Below, in pieces: positions 10,341-21,328 of a stretch of DNA of 59,457 bases. The position numbers were made by a program, and so were the translations under genes. The notes beneath the pieces are model-generated. The model saw only the letters and a list, made by a program, of their open reading frames with translations. It was not told the origin of the DNA and did not search any database. The number at the start of each line of letters is the position of its first letter. Position 1 is the stretch's first letter. Source of the stretch: Pseudozyma flocculosa PF-1 (taxonomy: Eukaryota; Basidiomycota; Ustilaginomycetes; Ustilaginales; Ustilaginaceae); NCBI RefSeq assembly GCF_000417875.1, contig NW_006920880.1:786770-846226 (forward strand), written 5' to 3'.

Positions 10341-12803
10341 TCACGCCATGGCCAGCGACACCTCAGAGTCGATCGACGTGCTGCATTTGGCGCCTGCCGC
10401 CACCGCAGTGCCGTTGGCCTCGGGCAGGTGCGACGCCCCGCTGACGGCCGGGTTGAGTGGCGACGGATTAATCACGGCGCTCGTTGCGCCGCCAAAAGTC
10501 GACTTGACCGGCGAGCCGGGCAGCGAGTGGGTGCCGATCAGAGCAGGCACCTCGTCCGAAGATGACTGCAGCTTGAGCCCCTGGACCGCATCGACCGCCG
10601 CCGCCATCGTCGGGTCCGACAGGCCGACCGCCAGCGGCTCCCGCTGCTCCGACGACATGCGCGGGCTCGTGGCCGCCGTCGACGTCGAATGCCGCCCCTC
10701 GACCACGCCGCCGCTCGTCATGCCCACGCCCACCCGCAGCGGGTCGTCGTTGAGGTTGCCCGAAAACGTCGAGTTCGAATCCTCGGCGCTCGAGTCGGTG
10801 CCAAGACCGCCCCGGCCCCGGCCGCCGCTGCCAAAGTGGCCTCCTCCCATGGTCGCAGCGTCACCCGTCGCTGCGGCTGATGATGCGCTGGCGGCGCGCT
10901 CGACGCTGCTCCGCGAGTCCAACTCGAGCGAATCGACCCGCCGCGCGGCGGCCGCACTCCGCCCGCCCGCTCCCACCACGTCGCGGTAGCCCGGGTTCGA
11001 GTACGACGCGCGGTTCCCGGACGGCACCGCCGAGTCGTCAAACTGGACGCTGTGCGATCGGCCGTCGCTTGCAAGCACCGCCGCATGCACCGCCTTGACN
11101 NNNNNNNNNNNNNNNNNNNNNNNNTGCTGCGCCTGGTCGAGCTGCGGCGATCCGAGCTGCGGCGCTCCCCAGCCCTCGCCGCGCTGCTTCTGCTTCCGCG
11201 ACGACCTGGTCTGCGGCAGCGGCGGCGAGAGCATCTTGCCCAGCAGGCGGCCGCTGTTGGTCGGCGTGATGTTGCCGCCGTCGGATCCGGCATCGCCGTT
11301 GACGCCGACGGCGCCGGCGTCAGCGTCTGGAAGCATCTGGGTCGAGCTCGTGTCGCCCGTATCGAGAGCCGAGCCGGCAGCCTCCTCGAGCGGGTGCGGC
11401 GCCGCAATAATGGGCTGCTCGTCGTCGGCGTGCATCACCGAGCTGCCGCGGCGCGAGCGCTGGCTGCCTTCGGCGTCGAGCGCCTCGCCGTTCTCGTCGA
11501 CCATGCGCAGCCTCGGCATCGTGTCGTCGCCGACGGGCCTGCCGGGCGCCAGCCCGACCGACTCCCAGTGCTTGATCGACTTGTCCGCCCACGCCTCGAG
11601 CACCGGCCACGCCTTGTACTCGCCCGCCAGGCGGAATCCGGCGACGCCTTCGCCCGTCCGGTCGCCTCCGCCGCGGCTGGCGCCGCCTCCGGCGCCCCCA
11701 GCAAAGTAGCTCTCGTAGCCGATGGCGTCCTCCTCGTCGTCGCTGCCGGACGACGGCTCGTCGAGGCTCCACAGCTCGCCGCTCTCGAGCTCCTCGGCGA
11801 GGCTCTGGAGGAAGCGTCCCCAGCCGCCCTCGCCCTCACCGCGCCACGCGACGACCTTGGTGTCAAAGTCGCGCCCAAAGATGATGACCTGGCCAGGCGC
11901 GCCGCCGCCCGAGGGATGCGGGGCGAGGTCGACGCCGATGTAGTTGCCGGCGCGGTCGGTGATGAGCGGGATCCAGCCGCGGCAAGAGTACTCGGCGCGG
12001 ACCCACTTGTGCGGGCAGCTCGACATCTTGGCGCGGACGTGCGGGTTGGAGCCCGTCTCGGGGTCCTCGTCGACGGCGCGCCAGAAGCGCCACTCTTCGG
12101 CAATCTCCTCGACGCTGAGGAGCGGCAGCCCGAAAAACAGGCCGTCCTGGCACGACTGGTTCGACTCGAGCTCCTGGCCGTCGTAGCAGAGGTACGACTC
12201 GCGCACGGCAGCGGGCAGCGCGAAGCCAATCGTCATCTCGAGCTCGTCGAGCGCCTCCTCGGTGGCGGGCCAGTTGAGCGTGTCGGCGATTTCTTCATAG
12301 TGATCGTCGCACCACGCGCGGATCCGGTTCCAGGTGTGACGCAGCGGCGGGTAGGCGGTCGAGGGGATCATGACGCCCGTGGCCGAACGCGCCGCGCTGG
12401 CGCCACCGCCACCGCCGCCGATGCCGCTGCGGGCAGAGCGGCCATTGACCGGCGGGACCAGCGTCGACGAAGAGGCGGACGGGTGGAGGTTGGTAAAGTC
12501 GCCGACAGAGGTGGTCGAGAACGACGAGGGGCTCTGCGCCGCCATCTGGTACGGCGACGTCGACCGGGGCGGCGGGTACTGGCCGGCACCGGGCGAAAGG
12601 ACCGTGGGCGAGTCCTGGCTGTAGGCGCCGTTATAGGGCTGCGACCAGGCGTTGGTGTTGAGCGAGGCCGGTGGACCGCGTCTCGACGACGATGGCAGGC
12701 CGCTGCCGAACGTCGACGTCTTTCTCTGGCCGCCAAACGGGCTCTGGTTTTGCGCGCCGCCAAAGAACGACGAGATCTGGGTGAAAATCGAAGGCCCAGG
12801 CAT
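10341..12803 (-). CDS. SMI1: SMI1/KNR4-type cell-wall assembly regulator
   Basis: Intrinsically disordered hub protein that in yeast links cell-wall integrity signalling to wall synthesis. 820 codons from the ATG at 12803 (MPGPSIFTQISSFFGG, a typical N-terminus). Residues about 20-150 are Ser/Pro/Gly-rich. The SMI1/KNR4 domain spans roughly 155-345, with WNRIRAWCDDHYEEIADTLN, AVRESYLCYDGQE, GLFFGLPLLSVEEIAEEW, and GNYIGVDLAPHPSG with QVIIFGRDFDTKVV. The C-terminal half is low complexity. A 25-N gap falls in frame in that half, so nine residues are unknown. The stop overlaps a donor-like GTGAGTCG directly after ATGGC, so an extra 3' exon cannot be excluded. The 5' leader probably has introns: a strong donor lies at 13039 on the minus strand, with candidate acceptors just before the ATG. 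Confidence 0.92.
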   Translation of the reverse strand: MPGPSIFTQISSFFGGAQNQSPFGGQRKTSTFGSGLPSSSRRGPPASLNTNAWSQPYNGAYSQDSPTVLSPGAGQYPPPRSTSPYQMAAQSPSSFSTTSVGDFTNLHPSASSSTLVPPVNGRSARSGIGGGGGGASAARSATGVMIPSTAYPPLRHTWNRIRAWCDDHYEEIADTLNWPATEEALDELEMTIGFALPAAVRESYLCYDGQELESNQSCQDGLFFGLPLLSVEEIAEEWRFWRAVDEDPETGSNPHVRAKMSSCPHKWVRAEYSCRGWIPLITDRAGNYIGVDLAPHPSGGGAPGQVIIFGRDFDTKVVAWRGEGEGGWGRFLQSLAEELESGELWSLDEPSSGSDDEEDAIGYESYFAGGAGGGASRGGGDRTGEGVAGFRLAGEYKAWPVLEAWADKSIKHWESVGLAPGRPVGDDTMPRLRMVDENGEALDAEGSQRSRRGSSVMHADDEQPIIAAPHPLEEAAGSALDTGDTSSTQMLPDADAGAVGVNGDAGSDGGNITPTNSGRLLGKMLSPPLPQTRSSRKQKQRGEGWGAPQLGSPQLDQAQXXXXXXXXXVKAVHAAVLASDGRSHSVQFDDSAVPSGNRASYSNPGYRDVVGAGGRSAAAARRVDSLELDSRSSVERAASASSAAATGDAATMGGGHFGSGGRGRGGLGTDSSAEDSNSTFSGNLNDDPLRVGVGMTSGGVVEGRHSTSTAATSPRMSSEQREPLAVGLSDPTMAAAVDAVQGLKLQSSSDEVPALIGTHSLPGSPVKSTFGGATSAVINPSPLNPAVSGASHLPEANGTAVAAGAKCSTSIDSEVSLAMA
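11100..11124. other. assembly gap of 25 N inside SMI1
   Basis: Twenty-five consecutive N bases. The reading frame continues on both sides, but the true gap length is unknown. The neighbouring coding sequence is low complexity, which probably caused the gap. Confidence 0.99.
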
Positions 12804-14474
12804 CTTGTCCGCGGGTCTCTGCTGTTGAAGGAAGGACGCCAGGGACGAAGGGCAGTTCGAGGTCAGGCTCTGCGGTCGTGGTGGCAGTAGGGTGGTCGTC
12901 TGATGGGCCGTGACGACGACAGGTCTGAGGGTCGTAGCAGGCCGACGAGCCCTTGCTTGGAAGGGCGAGCGCCCTCCGCCCTCGTCCTCCTCGGTCGACG
13001 AATCGGACAGAAGCGGTCGAGCTGTTTGCGTGGACTCACCTTCGCCAGCATCAATCCGGTCCGCTCAGCGTGCGAACGGACAAGCAACGAATCCCGAGTC
13101 GGAAGGTGATACGAGGTGGGTGATGGGACGGGTGGTGTCGCCTGGCGCACGGGCCTCGAGGCACGATAAAAGCGTAGGGGCTAGCGGTGGATCCGTGCCC
13201 GGGCGGAGGGGTGAGCTGGGCCTCGAGCTGTGCCTTTGCCGGGAGCTGAGGTCAGGTCGTGGTCAGGCCGCAGCAAGATCGATGTGGGTTGGTACCAGAA
13301 GAAGCGAGCTGCTGCGCGAAGGACCGTTGTACCGATCGATCGAAGGACAGCGGGAGATAGCTCGAGTGCGTCGAGACAGAGTGGCCCAGCAGTAGAAGAG
13401 GCGTGCGTGCTGCCCGAGCTGCAGGACCGAAGCAAGGGGGAGGCCTGCAAAAGGTACGTGGCCGATGGTTGAAAGCGGAAATGGGACAAGAAGCAGCAGG
13501 TGGCGGCCAGATGGCGGAAGAAGTCGACTGGGTCGGTCGGTTGAGGAGGGCCAGACGGGAACGGTCGCTGTTGGCAGCAGTCACGGCCCAAGGAGAGTGG
13601 TCGCTGGTCTGCTTGCCCCTGGGAGAGGGGGAGCGAGAATCAAAGTGGGTGCGAGAGTCGATGAGGAGGCTACTGGTGGGCGTTGGGCCTCGAGCAGGTC
13701 TTGGTACGGGCCGATCTGGCGCGAGGACGTGTTGCCGTCGTCTGCTGCCTGCAAGCGGCTCGAGCTGCTAGTCGATCCTGTGGATGCTGGGATGCGGCAA
13801 AATAGCCGGGAGGAGACCGGAGCGATAGGTGCGGCGTGTGAGGATAGAAAGGCGGCCGAAGGTTGCGGCGAGGTGCCAGTCGAGTCGGCGAAGAAAGCAA
13901 AGAGATGGAGCGGCCAAGAGGATACCCAAGGACGGGGACGGCGACGGCGACGGTGACGGGGACAAAGGAGCAGCCGCCCACGGCAGAGTGTTGGTCGATG
14001 GATGGGTTGGCAGGAAAAGGCAAAGAGCGACAGAGTGTCGGCGGTGGTAGCGTGCGATGGTGGTGCGACGGCAAGCGGCTGTCGGTGTCGGCGGCGGCGG
14101 GGATGGTGGCCAGCAGCAGAGGCGTCGGTCGTGGTGATCTCTGGCTAGGGAGAAGAAGCAAGAGCAGCAGAGAGGCAGGTGTGACAGAGGCGAGGCCCAA
14201 CACTTGAGTACTCACGACTGGCAGCGACAGAGGCAGGCCAGGGGCAGAGGCGCGGTGAGGTGCGGTGCAGTGCGGCGAGCTGAGGTGCGTGCGTTGGTGT
14301 GTTGCGCCGCCCGGCCTGCCGCTGCTGATGCTGCTGCTGCTGCTGCGTGCCGTTGAGCGGGCGGGCGGGCGCGCGAGCGAGCGAGCAGGCGGCCTGCCTG
14401 CTGGCCTCTGGCGGGTTTTTTTCAGCGGGCTGGCTCACGTACGGCTGCGCTGGGGCCGCCGCGACGCCGATCCA

Positions 14475-14514
14475 CAGCCAGCCAGCCAGCCAGCCAGCCA
14501 GCCAACCAGCCAGG
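14475..14514. repeat. (CAGC)n repeat
   Basis: About nine CAGC/CCAG tetramers with one interruption. Confidence 0.95.
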
Positions 14515-15060
14515 CGGGCGGGTGAGGGAAAAAAAGATCCGCACTCGCCTGCCTGTCTGCCTGCCTGTCTGGCTGCCTGCCTCGCTCTCTGGCGCCTGCT
14601 GGGCGTGCGGCCGTTACGCAGGGCTGCACCTGGCCGCCTGCCTGCCCGCCTGGCTTCAGCCTCCGCTCGGTCACAGCCAGCCAGCCGCCGTCACACAGGC
14701 CAGCCCGGCCCAGCCCAGCAGAAGAGAGACGCCGGCCTGCTGGGCGTGCCGGCGCCAGGACGAGGTCCGAGGGAGGCTTTTCCTCGAGGGCGTACCTACG
14801 TCGATCTGTGGCTGCGCGCCCGCGGACCACCGTTCCCCTCCGTTGCAGGCAGGCAAGTCCCTGAGGGGTCGGCCAGCCAGCGCACAGAGGAACGAGGTGG
14901 CGCCTGCTTCTCTTTCTCTCTCTCTGCTGCCGCTGTGCTGCGCAGGCGCTCGTTGATTGATGCCGCCGCCGCCGCCGCCGCCGCTGCCGCTGCTGCTGTA
15001 CGTCGTCGTCGTCGTCGTCGAACAACCTTGCTTGGTCGTCGCCGCAGCCGCCGATGCAGA

Positions 15061-15061
<1 letters not shown>

Positions 15062-15100
<39 letters not shown>
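15062..15100. repeat. (CCAG)n repeat, second tract
   Basis: About nine uninterrupted CCAG/CAGC tetramers, 550 bp from the first tract. Confidence 0.95.
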
Positions 15101-15337
15101 AAGGAGACCCGTACGGCGGCATCCCGGCGGTCGAATCTGTTTGCCAGGAGGGCTAGCCAGCCTGGTGCCGGCAGAGCAGGCTAGCGTGCGTCGCTCGAGG
15201 CTCGGCGACCGAAAGACCTGCTGCTGGCCTGGCCGACCGACAGGCGCAACGGACCCTTGCTGGCTTGCCTCGTCGCTCCTCCAGCCCGCTCGCTTGGGCT
15301 GGCTGGCAGGCCTGGCCTGGCCCGCCCAACGCCCCCA

Positions 15338-15402
15338 CCTCCCGATCCAGTTCCGACCAACCTCCCGATCCAGTTCCGACCCACCTCCCGATCCAGTTCC
15401 GA
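15338..15402. repeat. 23-bp tandem repeat, about 2.8 copies
   Basis: Unit CCTCCCGATCCAGTTCCGAC plus three bases, starting at 15338, 15361 and 15384. The third copy is truncated. It lies about 320 bp downstream of the transporter stop codon. Confidence 0.93.
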
Positions 15403-15724
15403 GTTCCGAGCAACCCTCAGGTTGCCAGAGAGCGCGGCATCGGAAAACGGCGACGCCCCGCTAGGCCAGGCGAGGCCACGCCCGTCCTGGCGGGCCACAG
15501 ATGCAGGCGCCAACTCGACCTGACCTGGCCTGGCCTCTACCACACCAACTGCGGCAGCCGCAGAGGTAAGTCGAGAGCAGACGTCGCCTCCTGGCAGCAA
15601 GCAAGCAAGCAAGCAAGCATATGCATCATGATTCTTTAGTCGATATCCGGAGAGGCGAGTCAGAGGCGAAAGGGAGAAGGCGAAGCACGGGGAGAATACA
15701 TCAGGAGGAACAGAGGCCCAGCAT

Positions 15725-17674
15725 CTACTTTTCCGAGCCGGCCGCCTCGAGCTTGTCGTCGTCCGACGCGCTCGCGCTCTCCGACGCTCTGGCGACCGCG
15801 GACGGGGAGGATCCGGCAGCAGCAACAGGCGCGACGTGGAACTGGTCGACGGCGGTCGAGGCAAACTTGCGCGCCGAGACGCGGTTCTCGAACAGGACGT
15901 CGAGCTCGCCCGTGTTGCGGTGGCGCGTCTCGGGCAGGCGCAGGTAGCAGTAGACAAACATGACGGTGCAGCTGCCCAGCCAGAAGAAGCCCGACTTGGC
16001 GCCCCAGTTCCACTGGTCGGCGGCGATCATGCGCGGCTGGATCGTGTTGGTGACCAGGCCCGTCAGGTTGTACGACGTGCGCGCCAGCACCACCGTCTTG
16101 GCGCGCAGCCGGCTCGACGACAGCTCGGCCACCAGCGCGTAGCAGACGGGTCCGATGCTCACGTTGTAAGAAAGGTTCAGGACTACCATCATGGCGCCGA
16201 TGGCCAGCGAGGCTGACTTGGAGCTGCTCACGCCGAGGCCGCCGATGACGAGGCACGTCAAGCCCATGATGACGACGCCAAAGAGGTAGAGCGACCGGCG
16301 GCCGAAGCGCGACATGAGGAACCACGAGACGATGGTGCCGACGACGTACATCGAGTTCATGCCCAGGTTGAAGTTGAACGAGTTGGTCTCGCTCAGCCCG
16401 GCCTTTTGCAGGAACAGGACCGCAAACGAGATGAGGGGCGAACCGGACAGGTACTGGATCGCAAAAACGACGCAGGCCACCTCGGTGCGGCGCCGGTTGG
16501 TGCCGCGGAAGCAGTCGAGGAGCGTGGCGCCGGCCGTCTCGGCCTCCTCGAGTGCAGTCGTGTAACGGATGAGGGCGAGCTCCTCGTTGATCCTCGCCTC
16601 GGACCGCTGGTCGGCGTTGGTCAGGCGCCGGATCGAGTGCTTGGCCTCGTCGTAGCGCGCTTTGCGCACCAGCCACCAGGGCGACTCGGGCGCCAGAAAC
16701 GCGCCAACAAAGAGGGGCACCGGCCAGATCCACTGGAGCGCGAAGGGCAGCTTGTAGGCCAACTTGCCGTGGATGTCGAGCGTGGCGCGCGTCACGCCCG
16801 ACGAGAGGAGGATGCCGACGCCCCAGCACATGTTGACGTACGTCGTGAGGAAGGGCCGCAGCGCCATCGGGCAGATCTCGGACGCGTACGCCGTCGTCAG
16901 CGTCTGAAAGATGCCCCACGGGATCCCGCACAGCACCTCGCCCAGCGACAGGATGGGCAGGCTCGGCGAGAAGAACGTGGCAAAGATGCACGCCGCCATC
17001 ATGGCCATGGCCGCCATGTAGGTGCGCCGGTAGCCGAATCGGTCCGAGGCCCAGCTGTTGATGGCGAGCCCGATGATCTCGCCGCAGACGGCAGAGTTGG
17101 TCAACCCCGTCTGCCACGCCGACGACAGCGCGTAGCCCCCCTTGCCGTCGGGCTTCCCGTAGCGCTGCAGGAACTGCGACTGCAATGACCACCGGCGTCG
17201 TCACACGGCGTCCGGTAGGAAATCGGGGGCCCCCCCGTGCGTGTCAGCAGCCATCTTGGACGATGCAGCGGAGGCGGCCGAGTCGTGAAGGATCGCCTCG
17301 CCTCACCTGTCCGAAAAACGAACTTATAACGATAAGATCAAAGCCCTCCATGATGAGTGCCGTCGAGAGTAGCTGGGAAGGGCAGGGAAGGTATTCAAAG
17401 GGCGTGCATGGCAAACTCAGCCCCGACCGACGTCAAACGTCCGCGCGTGCCGCAGCTGGCGCCGAGATCAGGAACTTACCGCCGACCACGCCGCCGCCGT
17501 GCTGTGCCTGCGCAGTGCCTGTCGGATCGTGAGCTTGTGCGCATCGTCGTCGGCCTTGGCGGCGAGCTGCGCTGTGTGCTTGTGGTCCCCGTCGAGCCGG
17601 GCGGCCAGGTTCTTTTCCTCTGCCGTGACCAGCGCGGTGGGTTGGGCCGATCCGAGTTCAGATACGTGTTCCAT
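15725..17674 (-). CDS. MFS sugar/H+ symporter, maltose (alpha-glucoside) permease type
   Basis: Plasma-membrane uptake of mono- or oligosaccharides. Exons on the minus strand are 17674-17480, 17372-17307 and 17179-15725, giving 571 residues with phase-0 junctions. The second exon (22 codons) supplies LLSTALIMEGFD, the conserved start of the first helix. Sugar-porter landmarks follow: DRFGYRR (helix 2-3 loop), PESPWWLVRKARYDEA, a helix-7 region GSPLISFAVLFLQKAGL, RFGRRSLYLFG (second GRR loop), and LPETRHRNTGELDVLFENRV with SARKF near the end, the signature of the MAL/alpha-glucoside branch. The cytoplasmic tail is Ser/Ala/Asp-rich. It is divergent from the secreted GH39-like gene across a 2-kb shared upstream region. 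The substrate is not deducible from sequence alone. Confidence 0.93.
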
Positions 17675-19708
17675 TGCGTTGATCAGGAGTGTTTCTCGAG
17701 CGATCGCCTGACGGCCAACGGGAAGCTGGGAGGGGAGGATGGCTAGGTCGCGACTGCTTCGTGGGAGGGGGTTAAAGGGAAACGTGGGTCTGAGCAGGAA
17801 ATCTGCATGCAGCACGACCTCATCGGCCTTATATCGCATCGGATACTCTGTCACTCTGATGCCAGGCAGCCAGCGGGTCCGCAACGAGCTTGCATGCTGC
17901 TTCTCCAAAAGCGACAGAGGACGGAGTCGCCATGGCGCGCTGCACGATCCCCATGGGGACCCCACAAGGGGCCGGCCCCGCGTGGGTCGTTGTGACCATT
18001 TGCGGGACGGCAACCCGGACACAAAGACGACCTCAAACTGCAGACTGAAGGAGGAATCGCGGCCGGTCTGATCGAGGGAGAAGGGGTACGAGATGCCGGT
18101 CTCGTCTGGCGCCGGTACCTCGCCGTGGCGCTGATGTGCACCATCCTTTGTTTGGGAGAGGGAGACGGACCGGCGACTCTGATAGCTGTCTATGCCGTGG
18201 CACGGACCTGACATCCGTAGGCAGCGCGGGTTCACAACGGCTGGGCTGTACCTGAGCCTCTATGATGCACGTCGATGCGCGAGTATGCCGACGAGAATGC
18301 CGACACTGCTTTCTATGAGGAGCTGAGTCGATGCCGGATCATAGCGAGGGCCAAAGGACGATCGAAGGCCTTCTTTGAGAATCAAAGGAGCTGGAAAGAC
18401 GGGGGCTTCCGGACGCGAGGCCAAGCACGGACACCCCCACATCGAGCCGATGAAGCTGCGCACAAACGAGGCGGGGCCCCAATGCTGCACCGGAGTCAGA
18501 TCTGACCGTGGTCAGATGGTGGCGACGGCACTTTTGGCGCCTGTGTATAGTAGCTCAGTCAGGGCTGTCGGCCCGAAAGATTGCATGGCGTCGACACGGA
18601 TGCAGGTCTCCGGTCTCGGCTTGGACCGCCGGCTTTTGTCTCTTTTATTTTTTCTGGGTGTCGGTGTCCAGCGTGTGCGGTCATCCGGCCACGCATCAAG
18701 CGAGTGGGGGAGCCGTATCGTGCCTTTTCGTCGGGCATCAAAGAGGACAGGCAGGTGGGCTTCATCCGTGGCCCGACACCGGGGATGGGATCCGCCGCGC
18801 CGTCGAAAGACCCCGTTGTCGCTGTGGCGCCTTGGACGCAGACACGCTCGCTGGCCCTGCCGTTGTCCACAGGCTAGTTGCTGGCCTTCGGGCTAGTCAG
18901 GAGGCTGCACTTCAGCCATGCTGTATGAGATGAAGAGGCACGGATGTAGACGGTATCTGCTTGCCCCGCGTTGCAAGGGAGTGCGACAGCGCCCCTGCGC
19001 GGCTCATTGTCACTGCCGGCATTCTCCTGCCTTTGGTCGATGGCCGTGGCACCCCAGATTGCCTCGTTCCCTTGTCCGCTCCAACAGAAGCTACAAACGA
19101 CTCGTCTCTCCACTAGACTGGATGGTTCACGAGCGAGAGAACGAGAGAACGACAGGGCACGACTGTGACCGGCGACGTGTACGGTTTGTTCGCGCGCTGT
19201 TTCCCCACACGGCCAGGGAACGAAGTCAACGCTCTGTAGACATGGGAAAGCGGCTCTCGAACCAGCTCGACTGGAGGCAGGTCGAAATCGTCCAGCTGCA
19301 TCTTGGTCGACCACCATCGATGCCGTCCAAGCCCAAGCCAGACTCTTGCACCATACCGGCTTCGGCTTTCTATCCATGTCGCTCCGAGTTCTATACGATC
19401 TTTCCAGCGGACCAGCAGCGTAGGCTGCTTGACGCAAGGCGACAAGATTGCCGGTCGCAGCAGGACCAGGACGGGATACTGGCCTCTCGGACGATCATTC
19501 GCTGTGGCAGTCAAGGCCTCGTGCCACCATCGAGCGGCCAGTCCACGGTTCCTCACGGTCTCGAAGCATCGCACGCCTCGATACAAAAGCGCGCTCCGAG
19601 CCTTGCCATCAGCCTATCGTCCTGGAAATCACCCTTCTGCACACCTTCCTGCTTCCTATCGACCCCGCCTCTGACCCCCCGACCTGACTTTGCGCTCCTC
19701 GGCTCATC
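17675..19708. promoter_or_regulatory. shared upstream region between transporter and GH39-like gene
   Basis: Two kilobases separate the divergent starts, long for this compact genome, and no coding frame is convincing. Two GGCTAG hexamers 19 bp apart (18872-18877 and 18891-18896) fit the loose GGCTRR sequence bound by XlnR-type regulators. CCCCAC/GTGGGG elements compatible with carbon-catabolite repressor sites occur near 18432 and 18705. These are short motifs and weak evidence. Confidence 0.35.
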
Positions 19709-21328
19709 ATGCGTTCCAGCTTCCTTCAAGTTCTTGCGGCCTTGCTTGCTGCTGCACCTGCGATGCAGGCGCTTGGCCAGAGCAGCCTGGGCGGGCAAGG
19801 CTATGTCGACCTCTCCGTCAAGGGTGCTGCACCCAAGCACCTGTGAGCACAGAATCCTTCCGGTTCAGCGCGCTTCCCGAACCCGCGCTGATTCGAGTGT
19901 CTGCTCCCATGCCACGCTTCCAATACCAATTGATAGCGGAGCTGGTATCCTTTACGGCGTGTGAGTCCCATCAAGCCTTCTCAGACACCCTCTGTGGCAA
20001 GATCGAGTGCTGATCTGCAACGCCCTCCCCCCTTCCTTCTTGTGACCCTCGCCAGGCCGAACGACGCTGCCTACACGCCCGACAAGGCCCCCGTACTTCC
20101 CTCCGACCTGTTCAACGGCGCCGGCATCAACGTTGTGCGAGCCGGCGGTGCTCAGATCAAGGCCTACCCTGGCTTCGTGTCGAGTCTCGAGGGCTACAAG
20201 GGCCGGTTCAACTCGACGCTCCAGAACTACCGGTACGCGCGCGCCCACGGTGCCCAGTTTGTGCTGCTGCCCCACGACCTCTGGGGCGCCGACAGCTTCA
20301 ACGCTGCCGCCAAAGTCTACCCCTGCGACAACGGCAACTGCGACCTGTACGGCAAGTTTCTCGACCAGCTGATTTCGGACCTCAAGTCCAACGACATGCT
20401 CTTTGGCATGCACATCGACATCTGGAACGAGCCCGACATCCAAGGCTTCTGGCCGCGCAGCCAGGACCAGTGGATCCAGCAGTACAACTACGCCTACCGC
20501 AAGTACCGTGCCGCGCTGGGCCCGCAGGTGCTTCTCCAGGGCCCGACGACGTCGTCGCAGCCCAACAGCGGCAACGTCTGGTGGCAGAAGTTTGGTGCCA
20601 ACATCAAGGCCAACCCGGACGTGCAGCCGGACATCTACTCGTTCCACCAGCTGCAGGGGCGCAAGGCAGCCAACTGCGGCAACGACCCCGTCGTCTCGGT
20701 CCAGGGCCTGGAGGACGTCAAGAAGGCCCACGGCCTGCCCGATAGGCCGGTGCAGATCAACGAGTATGCCGGGAGCGACGAGCAGACGCCCGCCTACAGC
20801 GCCTGGTTCCTCGAGCGCTTCGAGCGGTCGGGCGCCTGGGGCCAGCGCGCCAACTGGGGCATGTGGCACGGCCTGCACAACGACATGGCCAAGCTGGTCG
20901 GTGGCGCTGACCAGGGAGCGTTCTACAAGCTGGGAGACTGGCACGTCTACCACTACTACACCCAAGTCCAGAGGGGCGTCGTGGCGCGGGCCGGTGCGAC
21001 GGGTTCGAACTGCTACGACCTCTATGCGACCCAGGAGCCGGACAGCGGCCTGATCCACATCCTCGCCGGCACGCGCGGCCAGACGGGCGCGTACCCGGTC
21101 GTCGTCAGCTCCCTCGGCTCCGTCGCGGCGTTCAAGGGCAAGACGTCGCTCCGCGTGCTCGTCAACGAGATCCCGTACAACGGCGGCGGGCGCGTCGACG
21201 GACCCGTCACCGTCTCGCACGCCGACGTCGCCGTAGTCGACGACAAGCTCACCGTCAACCTCGACATGAAGCTCGACAGCGCCTACACCATCGACATCTC
21301 GGTCCCGCCCGCCGCCGCTGCCCGTTGA
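19709..21328 (+). CDS. secreted GH39-like glycoside hydrolase
   Basis: Proposed exons 19709-19842, 19937-19960 and 20056-21328 give 476 residues; phases match. The first exon encodes a signal peptide (MRSSFLQVLAALLAAAPAMQ, cleavage near ALG). The tiny 24-bp second exon supplies GAGILYG, a conserved element before the barrel. The barrel contains INVVRAGGAQIKAYPGF, RFNSTLQNYRYAR and FVLLPHDLWGADS. The presumed acid/base glutamate E178 is in IDIWNEPDIQGFW and the presumed nucleophile E289 is in VQINEYAGSDEQ. A C-terminal beta domain follows (IHILAGTRGQ onward). These are clan GH-A features, closest in my judgement to fungal GH39-like proteins often named beta-xylosidase-like. The substrate is inferred only from the neighbours, and the short middle exon is the least certain part. 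Confidence 0.82.

Larger units (their letters stand above)
12804..15724. other. 2.9 kb without a supported gene; repeat-rich
   Basis: Lies upstream of SMI1 and downstream of the sugar transporter. The proximal part (about 12804-14220) probably holds the SMI1 promoter and a spliced 5' leader: minus-strand donor-like GTGAGTCC at 13039 and GTGAGTAC near 14215. The rest is a patchwork of CAGC, CCTGCCTG, GCTG and GGCCA repeats. I found no frame resembling a known protein on either strand. Confidence 0.55.

Noticed and set aside
11052..12890. 612-codon plus frame opposite SMI1
   Set aside because: Antisense shadow across the SMI1 domain and the N gap.
14475..15100. Regularly spaced repeats considered as CRISPR-like
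   Set aside because: They are contiguous tetranucleotide tracts without unique spacers, in eukaryotic DNA.
18545..18620. Possible tRNA A-box (TAGCTCAGTCAGG)
   Set aside because: No B-box GGTTCGA at the right distance and no cloverleaf could be drawn.
18918..19964. 348-codon plus frame before the GH39-like gene
   Set aside because: Only its last codons (GAGILYG) belong to a real protein, and these are better explained as a small exon; the rest is not protein-like.
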